A stretch of DNA of 34,055 bases from Spirulina sp. SIO3F2 (GCA_010672165.1 JAAHHN010000055.1:1-34055); one strand, 5' to 3'. Shown: positions 17,350-26,671, counted from the stretch's first letter. The notes: generated by a model from the letters alone, not told the origin. Numbers and translations are program-made.

Positions 17350-20004
17350 TTATGTGTTCGAGTTGTCCTCATTATTGCTCTTCGCAGATTCATCAACAGA
17401 GTTGGTTATCTCATTTGTTTTTTGTTTTTTACTTTTACGAGATCTATTATTGGCAGGCTTATTATCAGTTTGAGATTTACTTACTGTTTTTTCTGTATTA
17501 TCACTGTATCCTGTAAGAGGATTAATTCCATTATCTTGGCTTGCTATAAGCCCAGCATATTTAACCCTTTCTAAACCTTTTTGAAATCCAAGGTAGTCAT
17601 GAATTGCCATATTCATGTCAGTATCAAGCTTGTAATCACGGCGCAAGTTTTGAATAGCACTTTTAATTGCTTCAATCTCTTTGATTGAATCATACCCAAT
17701 ATGTGCATCTAAAATACCTTCAATTTCATCTAGCAGAAGAACACCATCTTCTCGCCTAGCAGAGACAGGATGCTGTGCATTAAAATTCTTCTTGAGACGT
17801 TCTATTTTTTGTGTCAGTCTTTCATTTGTTAGCTTTTGTTGAGCACGGCGCTGCATAGAATTTAACTTTTTGAACAAAATCCTAAAGTTTTTTTCAAAAA
17901 TCTCAAGAGCATTACTCTGAGCTTCTGATAAACTTTTCTCTCGTCCCCATTCATTGACCACTCTAATAACATTGCGGGCAAAACCAACCTTGTTTATTTC
18001 TATTGATTGCTTGGTAGAGTCAAACAAGCTTTTCTCTAAAGCATCGATCATAGTGTGATCAGAAGCTTTACTTAAAACAAGCTCTTCAGTTAAATGGAAT
18101 AAGTCTTTCTTGTCTATACACAAAAACTCATGTAAATAGAGTTTTGTGGCTTCTATACAAATCAATACTGGAATGATGTCTTCTATTTCAATAGAGGTCA
18201 ATGTATTGTGTGTAGTCACCTTGAAGTCTTTGGATAAATCACTAAGCTGAAGGATGAAATCTTCTTTAAGTAAAGGTCTTCTATGCTGGCCACTTTTACC
18301 TAATAACTGCTTTTTTGCATTATTCCCGCTGCTATCACTATCTAGTAGAACAATTACCGCTGGTTGCTCTACATCTCTTCCACGAGCCAAATAAACTAAA
18401 TATGGGATATGCGAGGCTGAACCTGATGGGACAATAGTAACTTGATTCAAATCTAGGGTCTCAAGGTTAGCGTTTCCTCTAGATCGTAAATAGGTTGTAG
18501 CTCCTGCAATAACAATCTGGTCTGAAAGACCCTCAACCATTAAATTACAGTTACCGATAAAAGTTGTTTCTCCTACATAAGCTCCTATGGATGATCTTAA
18601 CGGCTCATAATGATTTCTTGCCGCATCTTTAACAACACGTGTTCCTTCATCCTCATTACCCTTCTGAAGAACTCGAATTCTCTCAGCATGATTTTTATCA
18701 ATTAGAAAAGGTGAGTGAGTTACATAAATGACTTGAATCGCTTCTTGTAAGTGAGAACCAGAACTTGGACTTGCAAATAGATCGAAAATCTTGAGTAAAT
18801 CTTGTTGTGCTTGACTAGATAAGTAAGCATCAGGCTCATCCATTAATAGAATTTCAGATTTACTTGCATGAGGCTCATGAGAACGATATTGAATGTAATA
18901 ACTCAGGAAGTATCGAAGCCCTTGACTTCTCTCATCGAATGAATACTCTGTCCCTGTCCGATCTGTTATGGTAAAAACTAGGTCGTAGTCTCTCGCCACT
19001 ACCTTCAAGCAAAAATTCCTATCTTGAACCCAATAGTTTGGGAAGTTGAAATTAATGGATAATTGACGATTTATTTTTTCTAGAATTCCATTAGCATAGC
19101 CCTGCATTCCTTTTTTGATTGCTTCAGCCAGATCAATTAGAGCATTGGAATCAACTTGTGCAATTTTACAAATAAGTTTATGCGCCAGTTCAAACTCCTT
19201 TGCCCTCTTTACATTATTCTCGTCAACCTTATCTAAGGTTGAAATAATTGATTTCAGTGGTTGTACAGCTCTGGAGTTTATTTCCTCTTTGCTATTACCA
19301 GTAATATGACGAACTTTCTCAACCAACTCTGGATCACCGCTAAGGTCATCGAGTGCATCTACAATAATATTTCGTTGTTTTCGACTAAGAAGTTCAAAAG
19401 TCCGACTATCCAATAGTTCTTTTTGATCTAATTCAACTAATTTTTTGATGGGTACACTGGGAGGAAGTGCTACATCAGATTTTATTTTTAGGATAGAGGG
19501 AAGTAAGCCCTGCAAATTTTCAGATTGATTTCCAATAACTTTATAAGGTCTGTAATCTCCCTTCTCTGGTAAATATACTGTTAGATCTTTGATATTCTGC
19601 CTGAACACCAAGAGACGGTCAATTTTTATATTTTCAGGAACATCTATTATTTTCCTTAAACTCACTTCTTCAGATGCAGAAAATCCAGACCATTCAGTGC
19701 CAAAATCGGGATACTTTAATTCATCTTTCTTGACAGTAAAAAAAGGTGAATAGCGACAGAAGTCACTGCGCTCAATACCTTTACCAGTTATGGACTTTTC
19801 AATAGCACTCAATAAATGAGACTTTCCGGACTCATTAGCCCCAACAATTGTTGTAATTTTTTCTTCAATAGGAACTTCAATATATGGATAGAAAGCGTTA
19901 TTAACCTTTTCCCAAGGCTTAGGTTTTACACGCTCATTATTTTTTCTCAAGAAGTCGTCATTGAAAGATTTATAGAAGCGAATAAAAACTTTCTTTAGAT
20001 GCAT
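17350..20004 (-). CDS. OLD-family AAA ATPase / TOPRIM nuclease
   Basis: 884 residues. ATPase part: Walker A GANESGKS at 55-62, a degenerate ABC signature ERSQGLRYF (358-366), Walker B ILLMDEPDAYLS with D389 and E390, and a switch His in YVTHSP (H430). A TOPRIM domain follows: Glu491 in LMVEGLSDQ and D555/D557 in VLLDSDSSG. The remainder is helical, and the last ~40 residues are Asn/Ser/Lys-rich and low-complexity. OLD nucleases cut DNA and many act in phage defence (P2 Old, GajA of Gabija, retron effectors). No UvrD-like helicase (GajB), reverse transcriptase or methylase is adjacent. The gene is visibly AT-rich and I found no HIP1 octamer in it, pointing to horizontal acquisition. Confidence 0.9.
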   Translation of the reverse strand: MHLKKVFIRFYKSFNDDFLRKNNERVKPKPWEKVNNAFYPYIEVPIEEKITTIVGANESGKSHLLSAIEKSITGKGIERSDFCRYSPFFTVKKDELKYPDFGTEWSGFSASEEVSLRKIIDVPENIKIDRLLVFRQNIKDLTVYLPEKGDYRPYKVIGNQSENLQGLLPSILKIKSDVALPPSVPIKKLVELDQKELLDSRTFELLSRKQRNIIVDALDDLSGDPELVEKVRHITGNSKEEINSRAVQPLKSIISTLDKVDENNVKRAKEFELAHKLICKIAQVDSNALIDLAEAIKKGMQGYANGILEKINRQLSINFNFPNYWVQDRNFCLKVVARDYDLVFTITDRTGTEYSFDERSQGLRYFLSYYIQYRSHEPHASKSEILLMDEPDAYLSSQAQQDLLKIFDLFASPSSGSHLQEAIQVIYVTHSPFLIDKNHAERIRVLQKGNEDEGTRVVKDAARNHYEPLRSSIGAYVGETTFIGNCNLMVEGLSDQIVIAGATTYLRSRGNANLETLDLNQVTIVPSGSASHIPYLVYLARGRDVEQPAVIVLLDSDSSGNNAKKQLLGKSGQHRRPLLKEDFILQLSDLSKDFKVTTHNTLTSIEIEDIIPVLICIEATKLYLHEFLCIDKKDLFHLTEELVLSKASDHTMIDALEKSLFDSTKQSIEINKVGFARNVIRVVNEWGREKSLSEAQSNALEIFEKNFRILFKKLNSMQRRAQQKLTNERLTQKIERLKKNFNAQHPVSARREDGVLLLDEIEGILDAHIGYDSIKEIEAIKSAIQNLRRDYKLDTDMNMAIHDYLGFQKGLERVKYAGLIASQDNGINPLTGYSDNTEKTVSKSQTDNKPANNRSRKSKKQKTNEITNSVDESAKSNNEDNSNT

Positions 20005-20049
20005 GATACAAAGACCGATGGCGCATCAGTTCTGTTTGTTGACTTTTCT

Positions 20050-20076
20050 AGTATAGCAGAAGATATAGAGTGTCAG
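20050..20076 (-). promoter_or_regulatory. candidate promoter of the OLD nuclease gene
   Basis: Read leftward, CTGACA (20076-20071) is followed after 15 bases by TGC-TATACT, with TATACT at 20055-20050, an extended -10 element. The predicted start would leave a leader of about 40 bases. The spacer is short, but the TGn extension can compensate. Inferred from consensus only. Confidence 0.45.
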
Positions 20077-20092
20077 TACTGATAAAATGAGA

Positions 20093-20118
20093 GGTTCAGA
20101 GCTTCGAAAATTTGAACC
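20093..20118 (-). terminator. weak hairpin between the HsdR-like and OLD genes
   Basis: GGTTCA and TGAACC flank a 14-base loop. Leftward, it is followed by TCTCATTTTATC, a poor T-rich tract. It may end transcription of the HsdR-N-like gene or act as an operator just upstream of the OLD promoter. Low confidence. Confidence 0.25.
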
Positions 20119-20147
20119 ACTATAAAACGTGTCGCTCCTCAAAAAAC

Positions 20148-20786
20148 CTAATCCACCATCAAAACAATTTCCCCCATCTGCTTCAGAATTTGTAACACAT
20201 CATAAAGCCGATTCCGACGTGGCAACAAAGAAAACACATCAGACAACTCATACTGTGGCATCGCGCCCCCCTGCACCTTCGCAAACACAAAACTTTCCCC
20301 ATTCGTGACCATGCCATAAACCGGGCGATCGCCATTCGGACTTGCCAGCAAATACGCTAAAAGCTGTGGGATGGCCAGGCCCAGCGAAAAACCTGTTTCC
20401 TTTGATTCGATCGCCAACACCCAAAACCGCTCTTGCAAAATTAAGGCATCAATGCGGCCGCGATAGCGCCGCTCATCTGCTTCGATCTCCAGATAGATGG
20501 TGTCTTCTGCCCGAAACTGAAAAGGCGGGTTGTAGAAACCCGCCAGTTGCAGCAACGGTGAAAGCACGATCAGCTTGATTGTTTCTTCCCCCAGACGTCC
20601 TTCAGAAAATTGATAGCGAAACTGAGCCCGAATTTGATCCAGACCACTGCGTTCGGCATCACTTAAGCTGGGTAACATCGTCAGCCATTCCTCAAAAAAG
20701 TCTTCTGCCTCAGCGGGTTGCAGCTTAAATTCCGTGTGGAGTTGAGCCAGGGTTTTGAGGTTGCGTTCAATGGCGAGGGTCGGCAT
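20148..20786 (-). CDS. solo type I restriction R-subunit N-terminal (HsdR-N) like nuclease
   Basis: 212 residues. A PD-(D/E)XK core is readable: Asp113 in GRIDALIL, Glu127-x-Lys129 in AIESKE, then PQLLAYL giving the Q141xxxY145 motif typical of type I R-subunit nuclease domains. No helicase, specificity or methylase domain follows; full HsdR proteins are near 1000 residues. Such stand-alone domains are frequent in cyanobacteria and their role is unknown. It shares orientation with the OLD gene (143 bases between them, with a candidate promoter and hairpin), so a separate unit is more likely than one operon. Confidence 0.8.
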   Translation of the reverse strand: MPTLAIERNLKTLAQLHTEFKLQPAEAEDFFEEWLTMLPSLSDAERSGLDQIRAQFRYQFSEGRLGEETIKLIVLSPLLQLAGFYNPPFQFRAEDTIYLEIEADERRYRGRIDALILQERFWVLAIESKETGFSLGLAIPQLLAYLLASPNGDRPVYGMVTNGESFVFAKVQGGAMPQYELSDVFSLLPRRNRLYDVLQILKQMGEIVLMVD

Positions 20787-20852
20787 GATGCGAACAGAGC
20801 AACGTTAAATAATTCAATTGTATCGTGATAGATGGATAACATTGGCGAGCAA

Positions 20853-20900
20853 GATGCCCGCGCTACGATCTCACAGGAGAACAACTGTAAAGCGGGCATC
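20853..20900. repeat. inverted repeat GATGCCCGC / GCGGGCATC
   Basis: Perfect 9-base arms at 20853-20861 and 20892-20900 flank about 30 bases. Sequences of the type GCAAGATGCCCGC...GCGGGCATC recur, as I recall, as interspersed repeats in several cyanobacterial genomes, so this is probably a copy or remnant of one. It lies between the HsdR-N-like gene and the end of ilvB and could also weaken leftward read-through out of ilvB, although it is upstream of the HsdR gene and has no T tract. Confidence 0.5.
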
Positions 20901-20932
20901 CCGACTCTCTCGAAACGACTTAGAGGGTCAAC

Positions 20933-22717
20933 CTACGAAGCAGCCCGATCGCCCTTTTTCTCTGGCAACCCCAACATCTCCGCATTGGCCTTACCCGGTG
21001 CGATCATCGGATAACAATTTTCATCCCTGACCACATGGGCATCGAGCAGCACCGGCCCATCATGAGCCAGCATCTCAGCGATCGCATCCTTGAGTTCACT
21101 GCGTTGCTGAATCATCATGCCCTTGACGCCAAAGGCCTCCGCCAGCTTCACAAAATCCGGCATCCCTTTTTGCATATTAGAAGACGAATAACGCTCCCCA
21201 TAGAAAGTTTGCTGCCATTGACGCACCATGCCCTGCCAACCGTTGTTGACCACCACGGTTTTCACCGCAATGCCATATTGGGCCAAGGTCGCCAACTCCT
21301 GCAAATTCATCTGGAAGCTGGCATCCCCACTAATGCAAATCACCTGCTCCTGGGGCAGCGCCACCTTCACCCCCATTGCAGCAGGCATCCCAAAGCCCAT
21401 CGTGCCGAGGCCTGCACTAGAAATCCAACGGCGGGGGCCGTAGTTGATAAATTGAGCCGCCCACATCTGATGCTGACCCACATCAGTTGTGTAATAAGCA
21501 TGGGGGGCTTGGCGACCGATTTCCACAATTACCTCTTGGGGGGCAAGTTGGGTCTCATAATCAGGCACCACTAAGGGATAATCCGATCGCCAGTCCTGAA
21601 TTTGAGAGCGCCAAACCTGGGTTTGGGTGGTACTCCGGGGCAAACCTAATTCTTCGATGCGGTTAAGCAACTGGCGCAATACCACCTGCACATCTCCCAC
21701 AATCGGCACCTGGGGGGCGCGGTTTTTGCCGACTTCTGCCGGGTCGATATCGATGTGAATCACTTTTGCTTTAGATGCAAAAGCGTCGAGCTTGCCCGTA
21801 ACGCGATCATCAAAACGTGCCCCAACCGCGATCAGCAAGTCACAATCTGTCACTGCAAAGTTGGCATAGGCTGTGCCATGCATCCCAAGCATCCCCACTG
21901 AGAGCTCATGATGCTCATCAAAAGCCCCTAAGCCCATTAGGGTTGTGGTCACTGGAATTTGAAAATGCTCAGCCACCTGTTGCAGTTCCGCATGGGCACC
22001 CGATGTGACGCACCCCCCTCCCACATATAGCAAGGGACGCTCTGCCTGTTGCATCAGCCGAATCGCTGCATTAATTTGGCGGGGGTTTCCTTTAACGGTG
22101 GGTCGATAACCGGGCCGTTTGATGCTGCTGGGAGGAACAGGAATATAGTCGCACTCTTCCAGACCCACATCTTTGGGCACATCAATCAGCACCGGGCCGG
22201 GACGCCCTGTGGAAGCCAGATGAAAAGCCTCTGCCACAATCCGGGCCATATCCGCTGCCCGACGCACCACGTAGGAATTCTTGACAATCGGCAGGGTAAT
22301 GCCCCAAATATCAGTTTCTTGGAAGGCATCGGAGCCAATGGCTGCCCGGGCGACCTGACCTGTGATCGCCACCAGGGGAATAGAGTCTAGATGGGCCGTC
22401 GCAATCCCCGTTACCAGGTTAGTCGCGCCGGGGCCAGAAGTAGCAAAACAAACCCCCACCTCACCCGTCGCGCGGGCATAGCCATCAGCAGCATGGGATG
22501 CACCTTGTTCATGGCGTACCAGAATATGTTCAATGTCGCCCCGGGCTTCAGCCCGATAGAGCTCATCGTAGATGGGCAAAATCGCGCCCCCTGGATAACC
22601 AAAAATATGCTTGACACCATGTTGAACAAGGCTATCAATGAGCGCGTAGGCACCGGAGCGTCGCATCGGCGCGATCGCCGTGGGGGGGACGGGAGATTGG
22701 GGGAGAGAAGAAACCAC
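20933..22717 (-). CDS. ilvB: acetolactate synthase large (catalytic) subunit
   Basis: 594 residues from a GTG start. The three thiamine-diphosphate-enzyme domains are readable: the N-terminal Pyr domain with the catalytic Glu in [18 protein letters not shown]; the central FAD/TH3 domain ([40 protein letters not shown]); and the C-terminal PP domain with [29 protein letters not shown] and the SGPGATN motif identify the biosynthetic AHAS type. The enzyme condenses pyruvate (or pyruvate and 2-oxobutyrate) in Val/Leu/Ile synthesis. The regulatory subunit ilvN/H is not in the window. No attenuator was seen in the long upstream region. Confidence 0.97.
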   Translation of the reverse strand: MVSSLPQSPVPPTAIAPMRRSGAYALIDSLVQHGVKHIFGYPGGAILPIYDELYRAEARGDIEHILVRHEQGASHAADGYARATGEVGVCFATSGPGATNLVTGIATAHLDSIPLVAITGQVARAAIGSDAFQETDIWGITLPIVKNSYVVRRAADMARIVAEAFHLASTGRPGPVLIDVPKDVGLEECDYIPVPPSSIKRPGYRPTVKGNPRQINAAIRLMQQAERPLLYVGGGCVTSGAHAELQQVAEHFQIPVTTTLMGLGAFDEHHELSVGMLGMHGTAYANFAVTDCDLLIAVGARFDDRVTGKLDAFASKAKVIHIDIDPAEVGKNRAPQVPIVGDVQVVLRQLLNRIEELGLPRSTTQTQVWRSQIQDWRSDYPLVVPDYETQLAPQEVIVEIGRQAPHAYYTTDVGQHQMWAAQFINYGPRRWISSAGLGTMGFGMPAAMGVKVALPQEQVICISGDASFQMNLQELATLAQYGIAVKTVVVNNGWQGMVRQWQQTFYGERYSSSNMQKGMPDFVKLAEAFGVKGMMIQQRSELKDAIAEMLAHDGPVLLDAHVVRDENCYPMIAPGKANAEMLGLPEKKGDRAAS

Positions 22718-22987
22718 AGGTAATTAAGTTGAAGTGGGTTGAATGGATAGGTAGGCGGGCTATAACTTTGAGTGAACTCTGGTGCATGATTGAGTCGTCA
22801 AGACTATCACCAATGCGGTTTGAGCAGAGTTAACCTTTATATATACAAATTCCTCACAATTTAGGTCTTAAAGCAATCTGTAATGTTAATAATCTTCATT
22901 GTTGTTCTACAACGAACGAAGTGACAAAATCTACGCAGATTTCCAATACTCGTTATCGATAATTTGGGATATGGGCTGTAAACCAAA

Positions 22988-23209
22988 GTGGACGTAAAAT
23001 GCACTCATCTTAGAGCAGTTTGGCCCGATCGCTTGAAACGCTCTAAACAAAATTTGAGATTCTACATAGTGGGTCGGATTGCGCAAGGCAAAAAACAAAG
23101 CCTAGCAATGCTTCTCGGCAGACAATACAACCCAGGTTGGTATTCAGTGAGCCAGGCATTGGCGTTACTGCCCAGAGGGCTATGGACGCCCGTGCTCGTT
23201 CAGTACTAA
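22988..23209 (+). CDS. questionable 73-aa ORF in the ilvB-bioB spacer
   Basis: GTG-started frame with a TAA two codons upstream and no ribosome site. The C-terminal part, LLGRQYNPGWYSVSQALALL, followed by PRGLWTPVLVQY, looks more protein-like than the N-terminal part. It matches no family I recognise. It could be a short protein (perhaps from the internal ATG near 23108), the decayed remnant of a longer gene, or chance. Confidence 0.2.
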   Translation: MDVKCTHLRAVWPDRLKRSKQNLRFYIVGRIAQGKKQSLAMLLGRQYNPGWYSVSQALALLPRGLWTPVLVQY

Positions 23210-23290
23210 AGCGAAGAAATCGTGGTTCAGATATCCTATACTACTACTGATTAACGATTACGCTGTTGCTTGGCAGACTCCCCCCAAACC

Positions 23291-23311
23291 CATCAGCACC
23301 AATTGCTGATG
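23291..23311. repeat. hairpin with 8-bp perfect stem
   Basis: CATCAGCA and TGCTGATG flank a CCAAT loop. No T tract follows on either strand, so it is not a typical terminator. It lies about 210 bases before bioB and could belong to its leader. Confidence 0.4.
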
Positions 23312-23520
23312 CGTCTGTGAGTGTTGAGGGCAACCATTAAGTCTAATTTAAATTAAATTTAAGAAAAAAATATAGGTTTTTATTGTATAGGTTATCAATC
23401 GCAACTGTCTAGGGTGATATTGAGTTTGCGAGGAGCTTGTTTGCAAACTGTTTAGGGAGTTTGGAGGCAGGGGGGATAAGGGTGATAAGATCGCCCTATT
23501 TGGCATGGAAGAAAGCAACC

Positions 23521-24600
23521 GTGGTTCAAGTCGTTGAAATGGCTCCCCCGAGCAGCGATCGCCTCACTGGGACTGAGCTAGAAAACAGTTTAAACACCTT
23601 TGTGCGCCGGATTGTGGCGGGCGAGCGCCTCACCAAAGCCGAGGCAATGGTTCTCACTACCATTGAGGGCGAAGCAGACATCCTGCGCTTGTGTGCAGCA
23701 GCCGAACAAGTGCGGCAAGCTTGTTGTGGTAATACTGTTGATCTTTGTAGCATTGTTAACGTGAAATCGGGGAACTGCTCCGAAAACTGTAGTTTTTGTG
23801 CCCAATCCGCCCACCATCCTGGTGATAATTCACCAATTTATGGTCTCAAGTCGCCGGACGAGATTCTCGCTCAAGCCAAGTCTGCTGAATTAGCAGGGGC
23901 TAAACGGTTCTGTTTGGTCAGTCAGGGTCGGGGGCCAAAATATCAACACCACACCACCGAATTTGAGCAGATTCTGGCTACCGTCCGTCAAATTATTGCT
24001 CAAACCAACATCAAACCCTGTTGTGCCCTTGGAGAGGTAACGCCGGAGCAGGCTGAGGCGCTGCGAGAGGCAGGGGTGACTCGCTACAACCACAACCTGG
24101 AAACCTCTGAACAACATTTCCCGGAAATTGTCACCACCCATACCTGGCGCGATCGCGTTGAGACCATCCGTAATCTGAAAGCGGCCGGGATTCAAGCTTG
24201 TTCTGGTGGCATCTTTGGTTTAGGCGAATCTTGGGAAGATCGCGTGGATCTGGCCCTGGCGCTTCGGGAGCTTGCGGTTGAATCAGTGCCGTTGAACTTG
24301 CTGAATCCCCGCTCAGGCACGCCCTTGGATGAGAATAATGCCCTTGATCCCTATGAAGCCCTCAAGGCGATCGCTCTGTTCCGGTTGTTGCTCCCAGAGC
24401 AAATTCTGCGCTATGCAGGCGGACGGGAAGCCGTGATGGGCGAATTACAACATCTAGGCTTCAAGGCGGGGATCAATGCTATGTTAATTGGCCATTATTT
24501 AACCACCTTGGGCCAACCACCTGCGGCTGACCATGCCATGCTAGCTAACCTGGGTCTTGAAGGCGGCGAAGCCCCCATTCCTGGTGAGCAGCAAACGTAA
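23521..24600 (+). CDS. bioB: biotin synthase (radical SAM)
   Basis: 359 residues from the GTG at 23521, chosen because GGAAG lies at 23507-23511, nine bases upstream; ATG at 23539 is an alternative and the frame stays open upstream. The radical-SAM 4Fe-4S motif CSENCSFC (C86, C90, C93) and the following AQSAHH are diagnostic. Downstream are YNHNLETS, TTHTWRDRVETI, CSGGIFGLGE and LNLLNPRSGTPL, all standard BioB segments, including Cys and Arg ligands of the 2Fe-2S cluster. It inserts sulfur into dethiobiotin. The bioY reading frame overlaps its 3' end, so synthesis and uptake of biotin appear translationally linked. Confidence 0.97.
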   Translation: MVQVVEMAPPSSDRLTGTELENSLNTFVRRIVAGERLTKAEAMVLTTIEGEADILRLCAAAEQVRQACCGNTVDLCSIVNVKSGNCSENCSFCAQSAHHPGDNSPIYGLKSPDEILAQAKSAELAGAKRFCLVSQGRGPKYQHHTTEFEQILATVRQIIAQTNIKPCCALGEVTPEQAEALREAGVTRYNHNLETSEQHFPEIVTTHTWRDRVETIRNLKAAGIQACSGGIFGLGESWEDRVDLALALRELAVESVPLNLLNPRSGTPLDENNALDPYEALKAIALFRLLLPEQILRYAGGREAVMGELQHLGFKAGINAMLIGHYLTTLGQPPAADHAMLANLGLEGGEAPIPGEQQT

Positions 24601-25234
24601 CCCGCCACGACGCTCTAAAGCGATCGCTAACCGTCGTCCGGTCGTTCCCCTAACGCCCATGCAGCAATTACTTTGGGCAGGGATCGGCCTGGCGCTAACC
24701 ATTGGTGGCACCTTTACCCATGCCTCCATTACTACAGCTCCCTGGCTGTGGCTTGACCATGGTCTACAGTTTCAGCCGTTAAATGTCACCTACCAATTGG
24801 GCATGGTGCTGCTCATTGGTTGTTTGGGGGGCCCTTGGGGGGCAACCAGTGCTCAGCTTCTCTATGTGGCATTGGGGCTTGTGGGTTTGCAGATCTTTAC
24901 CCACGGTGGCGGTGTTGATTATCTCCAGGAACCCACCTTTGGTTATCTGGCGGGGTTTATTCCGGGGGCTTGGCTCTGTGCCCGACTGGCATTTCGCCAA
25001 GCGCCTACTCTGGAATCATTGATGCTTAGTTGTCTGGCGGGTTTTAGTATGATTCATCTCCTCGGCATTACCTATCAGGTGGGCTTGCAACTGGTGCAAT
25101 CCCTGAGTCTGGAAACGACTGAGCTGGGGAAAAATATTTTCCAATATTCCATTCAGCATTTGCCAAGTCAACTGGCAATGACCTGTGCCGTGGCATTGGT
25201 GGCGTTTGTGGTGCGGCGGCTGTTGTTCTATTGA
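24584..25234 (+). CDS. bioY: BioY, biotin-binding S component of an ECF transporter
   Basis: About 216 residues with six membrane segments. The hydrophobic part starts at MQQLLWAGIG; hallmarks are the LQFQPLNVTYQLGMVLLIGC region, the GGPWGA loop, LYVALGLVGLQIFTHGGG, and FGYLAGFIPGAWL. The start is uncertain: GTG 24584 (overlapping bioB by 17 bases), TTG 24557, or ATG 24659 (no overlap); none has a good ribosome site, which fits coupling to bioB. No ECF ATPase or EcfT gene is nearby, so it either shares a housekeeping module encoded elsewhere or works alone, as some BioY proteins may. Its stop overlaps the convergent M16 gene by seven bases. Confidence 0.93.
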   Translation: MSSKRNPPRRSKAIANRRPVVPLTPMQQLLWAGIGLALTIGGTFTHASITTAPWLWLDHGLQFQPLNVTYQLGMVLLIGCLGGPWGATSAQLLYVALGLVGLQIFTHGGGVDYLQEPTFGYLAGFIPGAWLCARLAFRQAPTLESLMLSCLAGFSMIHLLGITYQVGLQLVQSLSLETTELGKNIFQYSIQHLPSQLAMTCAVALVAFVVRRLLFY

Positions 25235-26517
25235 GCAAGCTCAGATGCAGCGAGCGCCTCAATGGTCTCCAAAGCAGGGGCTGGCCCCACCACCGTCAGG
25301 TAGGGCGTTGTGTTGAAGTAGGCGATCGCCACCGCTTGGAGCTGTTCAGCAGTGATCTGGGCAATAGCAGGGGCAAAATCGGTGTCAAAACCTATCCCAA
25401 GGCCAAGGGTTTCGTACCACCCTAAGAGCTGAGCGATCTCTGCATTGGTCTGCTTGCCAAGGGCATATTGACCCAGGAGTTTATTCTTGGCCATTTGTAA
25501 CTCTGCATCGCTCAGAGGCGTGGTCACTAAACGTTGCAGTTCCGCCTGTAAGCACGCATGAGCAGTTGCTGTATTTTCAGGGGCAGTGCCGATATAAGCC
25601 ACAAACTGGGAGCGATCGCAACGGGTGGGATAAAATGCTGATACGTCATAGGCTAAGCCCCGTTTCTCACGCAATTCCACGAATAGACGACTGGATAGGC
25701 CATTACCCAAGTAGGTATTCAGCAACTTAAGCGTCAAATAATCTAATTGCTGTTCTACTGAGGCGGCAGGATAGCCCAACATGATAATTGACTGTTGGGT
25801 TTCCTGGACAATGCCTTTAACTTGCGCTTGGGCCGGCAATGTCACAACAGGAGGCGAAGGCAATGGCGAGGGTGGAACTCGCCAGTCTCCAAACAGCTCT
25901 TCAGCCAAGGCGATCGCTGCTGCACTGCTGATGCGACCACAAATGCTAATCACAAGATTGTCTGGCCGAAAATAGCACTGATGATAGGCCTTGAGATCGT
26001 CTGACGTTAGCGTACTGACCGTTGCGTTTGTCCCTAATATCGAAGTGCCATAGGGATGCCCACCATACATTTGGCGGCGAAGATGGTCGTAGGCAACGGT
26101 AAACGGTCGTTCCTGCTGCGCCCGAATACTCTGGAGGGTGAGCTGTCGTTCTAATTCCACTTGCTCTGGCGGCAAACTGGGTTGGCACAGAATGTCTTGA
26201 GCCAGCGCCAGCATCGGCTCAAAATCGGCAGTCACGGTTTTGAGACTCAAGACAAAATAGTCTGCTGAGGCGTCCGTGCCCAAACTTGCGCCCACCGACT
26301 CTACTTTTTCGGCGATCTCCATCGCTGTCCACTGATGCGTTCCTTTGGTCATCACTGCGGCCAGCAAATGAGATAAACCTAACTTCTGGGGCGACTCCCA
26401 GCGGGTGCCGGCGCGGATAAACAAACGGGCGGCCACAATGTCAGTGGCTGGATTTTCAGTGGTAATCAGTGTAATCCCGTTCGGTAGACGGACGGAATGG
26501 GTTAACGATTGAGTCAT
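25228..26517 (-). CDS. M16-family peptidase subunit lacking the zinc motif
   Basis: About 429 residues from the ATG at 26517; a GTG at 26538 would add seven. Both M16 half-domains are present (LPNGITLITTENP at the start; YFRPDNLVISICGRIS in the middle). The zinc-binding HxxEH position reads HLLAA (about residues 50-54), so Glu and the second His are gone and this subunit cannot be catalytic alone. It keeps the R/Y-type substrate-binding region: LSSRLFVELREKRGLAYDV, then SAFY. This is the pattern of the non-catalytic partner in heterodimeric M16B peptidases; the catalytic partner is the next gene upstream. Probably processing or peptide degradation; location unclear. Confidence 0.9.
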   Translation of the reverse strand: MTQSLTHSVRLPNGITLITTENPATDIVAARLFIRAGTRWESPQKLGLSHLLAAVMTKGTHQWTAMEIAEKVESVGASLGTDASADYFVLSLKTVTADFEPMLALAQDILCQPSLPPEQVELERQLTLQSIRAQQERPFTVAYDHLRRQMYGGHPYGTSILGTNATVSTLTSDDLKAYHQCYFRPDNLVISICGRISSAAAIALAEELFGDWRVPPSPLPSPPVVTLPAQAQVKGIVQETQQSIIMLGYPAASVEQQLDYLTLKLLNTYLGNGLSSRLFVELREKRGLAYDVSAFYPTRCDRSQFVAYIGTAPENTATAHACLQAELQRLVTTPLSDAELQMAKNKLLGQYALGKQTNAEIAQLLGWYETLGLGIGFDTDFAPAIAQITAEQLQAVAIAYFNTTPYLTVVGPAPALETIEALAASELAQ

Positions 26518-26671
26518 CTGTGGGTGTAGTGTGGCCACATTGTATTGCCAGGTATATCACGACAGGGGAAGGTTAGAATCAATGGTTCAGAATAAGCATT
26601 GCTCACCAGATTAGGCGGTTAGCGATCGCCATTTTCCTTCCTTAATAAAGATTTTGCTGGACGCCTGCAAC

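Larger units (their letters stand above)
22718..23520. other. 803-bp divergent intergenic region between ilvB and bioB
   Basis: It holds the control regions of two divergent genes but few clear signals. Seen: an AT-rich block TTTATATATACAAATT near 22836-22851 that could supply the leftward -10 of ilvB; a 13-base hyphenated palindrome GTTGTTCTACAAC at 22911-22923; the hairpin at 23291-23311; and an A/T-only block at 23345-23372. No thiamine, cobalamin or glutamine riboswitch core and no BirA-type operator were recognised. One questionable frame at 22988-23209 is listed separately. Confidence 0.4.

Noticed and set aside
17350-20004. Gabija GajA
   Set aside because: The AAA+TOPRIM layout fits the GajA superfamily, but no UvrD-like GajB helicase gene is adjacent, so only the OLD family is claimed.
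22718-23520. riboswitch controlling ilvB or bioB
   Set aside because: No conserved core of the thiamine, cobalamin or glutamine classes could be found.
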